Origin: Actinomyces sp. 432
GTDB lineage: Bacteria; Actinomycetota; Actinomycetes; Actinomycetales; Actinomycetaceae
Direction of reading: 5' to 3'
DNA length: 64,000 nucleotides
Assembly: GCF_009930875.1 (NCBI RefSeq)
Contig: NZ_CP025249.1
Span: forward strand, 620,001-684,000
Shown here in pieces: positions 61,834 through 64,000 of this stretch. Both the position numbers and the translations under genes were made by a program. Position 1 is the stretch's first letter. The number at the start of each line of letters is the position of its first letter. Under the pieces are notes generated by a model that saw nothing but the letters and a program-made list of their open reading frames with translations, made no database searches and was not told where the DNA came from.

Positions 61834-62787
61834 ATGACCACCGCACCCGCGTCAGTGCTCGACGCCGCCCCCACCTTCCGCAGCTCCGGCCCGCGCCGCC
61901 TCATGGAGCGGATCGCCGACCCGCTCTACACCGCCTTCGTCGTCCTGCTGCTGGGCGGCGCCGTAATCGCGATCATCTACCCGCTGTACTTCGTCGTCAT
62001 CGCCTCGATCTCCGACCCCAACCAGGTCTACGAGGGCAACGTGTGGCTGTGGCCCAAGAACATCACCTTCGAGGGCTACCAGCGCATCTTCTCCACCTCC
62101 ACCGTGCTGCGCGGCTTCGGCAACTCGCTGCTGTACACGGCGGTGGGAACCGCCATCTCGGTGTGCTCCATCCTCGGGGCCGGCTACGCCCTGTCCCGCA
62201 AGTCCCTGCCCGGCCGCAACTTCTTCATGGTGCTGTTCATCATCACCATGTTCTTCGACGGCGGCATGATCGCCCGCTACCTGGTGGTGCGCGACCTGGG
62301 GATGCTCAACACCATGTGGGCCGTGGTGCTGCCCGGCGCCATCGGTGTCACCAACCTCATCATCGCCCGCACCTTCTTCGAGACGACCATCCCCGAGGAA
62401 CTGCACGAGGCCGCCGCCCTCGACGGCGCCAGCGAGTGGCGCTACTTCTTCCGCATCGTGCTGCCGCTGTCCAAGGCACTGATCATGCTGCTGGTGATCA
62501 CGCACGCGGTGGCCTACTGGAACTCCTTCTTCGACGCCCTGATCTACCTCAACGACGACGCCAAGTACCCCCTCCAGCTGGTACTGCGCAACATCCTCAT
62601 CCAGTCCGACGTGTCCGGCTCCGGCGTATCGGCCACCGGCATGGACTCCTACGCCGAGTCCCAGCGCATCGCCGAGCTGATGAAGTACGGAATGATCGTC
62701 GTCTCCACCTTCCCGCTGCTGTCCATACTGCCCTTCACCCAGAAGTACTTCGCCCAGGGCGCCCTCATCGGCGCCGTGAAGAGCTGA
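61834..62787 (+). CDS. CUT1-type sugar ABC permease (YtcP/LplC-like)
   Basis: A 317-residue partner of the preceding permease. Six hydrophobic helices are visible, starting YTAFVVLLLGGAVIAIIYPL, and the EAA loop is ELHEAAALDGASEWRYFFRI. FFDGGMIARYLVVRDLGMLN is typical of the oligosaccharide/YtcP subgroup. It begins 28 bases after the first permease, co-transcribed with it and with the binding protein 12 bases downstream. The imported substrate is probably a complex or plant/host-derived oligosaccharide, judged only from the subgroup. Confidence 0.92.
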   Translation: MTTAPASVLDAAPTFRSSGPRRLMERIADPLYTAFVVLLLGGAVIAIIYPLYFVVIASISDPNQVYEGNVWLWPKNITFEGYQRIFSTSTVLRGFGNSLLYTAVGTAISVCSILGAGYALSRKSLPGRNFFMVLFIITMFFDGGMIARYLVVRDLGMLNTMWAVVLPGAIGVTNLIIARTFFETTIPEELHEAAALDGASEWRYFFRIVLPLSKALIMLLVITHAVAYWNSFFDALIYLNDDAKYPLQLVLRNILIQSDVSGSGVSATGMDSYAESQRIAELMKYGMIVVSTFPLLSILPFTQKYFAQGALIGAVKS

Positions 62788-62799
62788 GAGGTCCCCCAA

Positions 62800-64000
62800 A
62801 TGCTGCCCCGTAACACCGCTACCACCACTGCCGCCGTCAGCGCACCGCTCCCCACCGACCGTCTGGCCGCCGTCTCCGGCGTCGCCCGCCGACCGGTCAG
62901 CCGCCGCCTGCTGCTGCGCGGCACGCTCGCCGGCGCGGGCCTGCTCGCCCTGGCCGCCTGCTCGAGCAAGAAGAGCGACGCCGACTACCGCGTCCCCGAC
63001 GAGTCCGCCTCCGCCGGCCTGGCCGACGCTCCAGACTCCCTGCCTATCGTCTCCACTCCGATCACGGTCACCGCCACCGGCTCGCGCTCAGCCCTGTCCG
63101 TGCCCTACGGCCAGATGGAGCTGACCCAGCAGTGGGAGCAGGAGACGAATATCCAGGTGCAGTGGAACATGCTCACCGAGGACGTGTACGCAGAGAAGAA
63201 GAACCTGCTGCTGGCCTCCGGGGACCTGCCGGACATCCTGTGGAACACCGGGCTGACCGACGCCGAGGTATCCACCTACTCCGCCAACCACACGCTGGTG
63301 CCGCTGGACGAGTTCTTCGCCGACAACTGCCCCAACATCACCGCGCTGCTGGACGCCCGCCCCGATATCCGCTCGGCCATCACCAGCGAGGACGGGCACA
63401 TCTACACCCTGCCCAGCGTGGAGGAGCTCGGGCTCGTACCCTTCCCGAACTTCCTGTACCTGAACACCGACTGGCTGGACGCCGTCGGCCGCGACATGCC
63501 CACCACCATCGAGGAGCTGCACGAGACGCTGCTGGCATTCAAGGAGCAGGACCCGTCCGGAACCGGGAAGCTGCTGCCGCTGTCATTCATCCCGGGCTCC
63601 TTCTGCGCCAACCCGTGGGACATCATCGCCGCTTACGGCGGCCAGGCGGACAACAATGACCACCGCATCGTGATCGACCGGACGGCCGTATTCACCGCCT
63701 CCACCGAGGAGTGGAAGGAAGGGGTCAAGCAGCTGCACACCTGGTACGCCGAGGGCCTGATCGACTCGGAGTCCTTCTCTCAGGATGACACCGCCTACCT
63801 GGCCAAGGGAAAGACGGAGCAGGAGTCCTTGGCGGCCTTCTACTGGTGGGAGGCGACCGAGTTCGTGGGGGAGGACCGCGAGGGCCATTACGCGCTGTGC
63901 CCGGTGCTGGCGGGAGTGGACGGCGTGCGCCGCGCCTCGGTGTCCAACAACCAGGAGATCTCCCGCGGCGCCTTCGCCATGACCCGCACCTGCCGCTACC
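62800..64000 (+). CDS. Sugar ABC transporter substrate-binding lipoprotein (LplA-like), cut by the window end
   Basis: At least 400 residues, open to the last base. The N-terminus has a Tat-like SRRLLLRG (residues 34-41), a hydrophobic stretch and the lipobox LALAAC with Cys54, so it is probably a Tat-exported lipoprotein. The mature part is a solute-binding protein of the large LplA/YtcQ type: ITVTATGSRSALSVPYGQME, TNIQVQWNMLTEDVYAEKKN, LLLASGDLPDILWNTGL and YTLPSVEELGLVPFPNFLYL. There are 12 bases between it and the second permease. The ATG has only a weak upstream site (AGAGGT). Confidence 0.92.
   Translation, partial: MLPRNTATTTAAVSAPLPTDRLAAVSGVARRPVSRRLLLRGTLAGAGLLALAACSSKKSDADYRVPDESASAGLADAPDSLPIVSTPITVTATGSRSALSVPYGQMELTQQWEQETNIQVQWNMLTEDVYAEKKNLLLASGDLPDILWNTGLTDAEVSTYSANHTLVPLDEFFADNCPNITALLDARPDIRSAITSEDGHIYTLPSVEELGLVPFPNFLYLNTDWLDAVGRDMPTTIEELHETLLAFKEQDPSGTGKLLPLSFIPGSFCANPWDIIAAYGGQADNNDHRIVIDRTAVFTASTEEWKEGVKQLHTWYAEGLIDSESFSQDDTAYLAKGKTEQESLAAFYWWEATEFVGEDREGHYALCPVLAGVDGVRRASVSNNQEISRGAFAMTRTCRY

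Overview
The window is 64 kb of high-GC DNA from an actinobacterium. GTG and TTG starts are common, several genes look leaderless, and the housekeeping gene order matches a block found across Actinobacteria. In Mycobacterium tuberculosis that block runs pth, rplY, prs, glmU, a TetR gene, mfd, mazG, lpqU, eno, divIC-like, DUF501, ppx. The set of surface-polysaccharide genes and the single-membrane cell plan suggest Actinomycetaceae, probably Actinomyces or a close relative. That placement is inference from gene content; no database search was possible.

Layout. 0.3-4.2 kb: a TetR regulator and a very large LuxR-type regulator, divergently transcribed. 4.2-24.7 kb: a surface or exopolysaccharide locus wrapped around tRNA-Gln, glmU and prs. 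It encodes a CDP-alcohol phosphatidyltransferase, a fucosyltransferase-fold protein, five GT2/GT4 glycosyltransferases, a Wzz-like co-polymerase, a Wzy-like polymerase, a Wzx-like flippase, a pyruvyltransferase, an FrhB-like protein, a lipoprotein and a 1080-residue secreted propeller/LamG/PKD protein. It appears to have been inserted into, and to have split, the conserved housekeeping block. 24.7-36.4 kb: mfd, a SurA-like lipoprotein, eno, divIC, DUF501, ppx, aroD, rplY, pth. 36.4-40.9 kb: an ABC-2 exporter with a two-component system in one minus-strand unit. 41-49.8 kb: a Bax-inhibitor-like membrane protein, FKBP, amidase, ilvD, ilvA and an FMN reductase. 50-53.8 kb: an ABC-class ATPase with an RG/Y-rich disordered N-terminus, and LysE. 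54-60.6 kb: msrA, greA, hemolysin III, a short-type cis-prenyltransferase, phoH2, a PfkB kinase and xseB, an order reminiscent of M. tuberculosis Rv1080c-Rv1107c. 60.8-64 kb: a CUT1 sugar ABC importer (two permeases, then a Tat/lipoprotein binding protein that runs off the end).

Three signals stand out. (1) A family of 23-bp-period repeats occurs at seven loci, nearly always just past a stop codon and in a fixed orientation relative to it. It includes a seven-copy array that overlaps the mfd stop codon. (2) An ABC-class ATPase carries a roughly 205-residue RG/GYDR-rich tail and an acidic linker splitting its conserved region. (3) GlmU has lost its acetyltransferase half. Five otherwise normal genes (ppx, pth, a histidine kinase, an ABC ATPase, a sugar permease) each carry a one-base deletion, four of them in G or C runs. 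Because pth is normally essential, sequencing or assembly error is the likeliest cause, and these genes should be read as intact until the raw data are checked.
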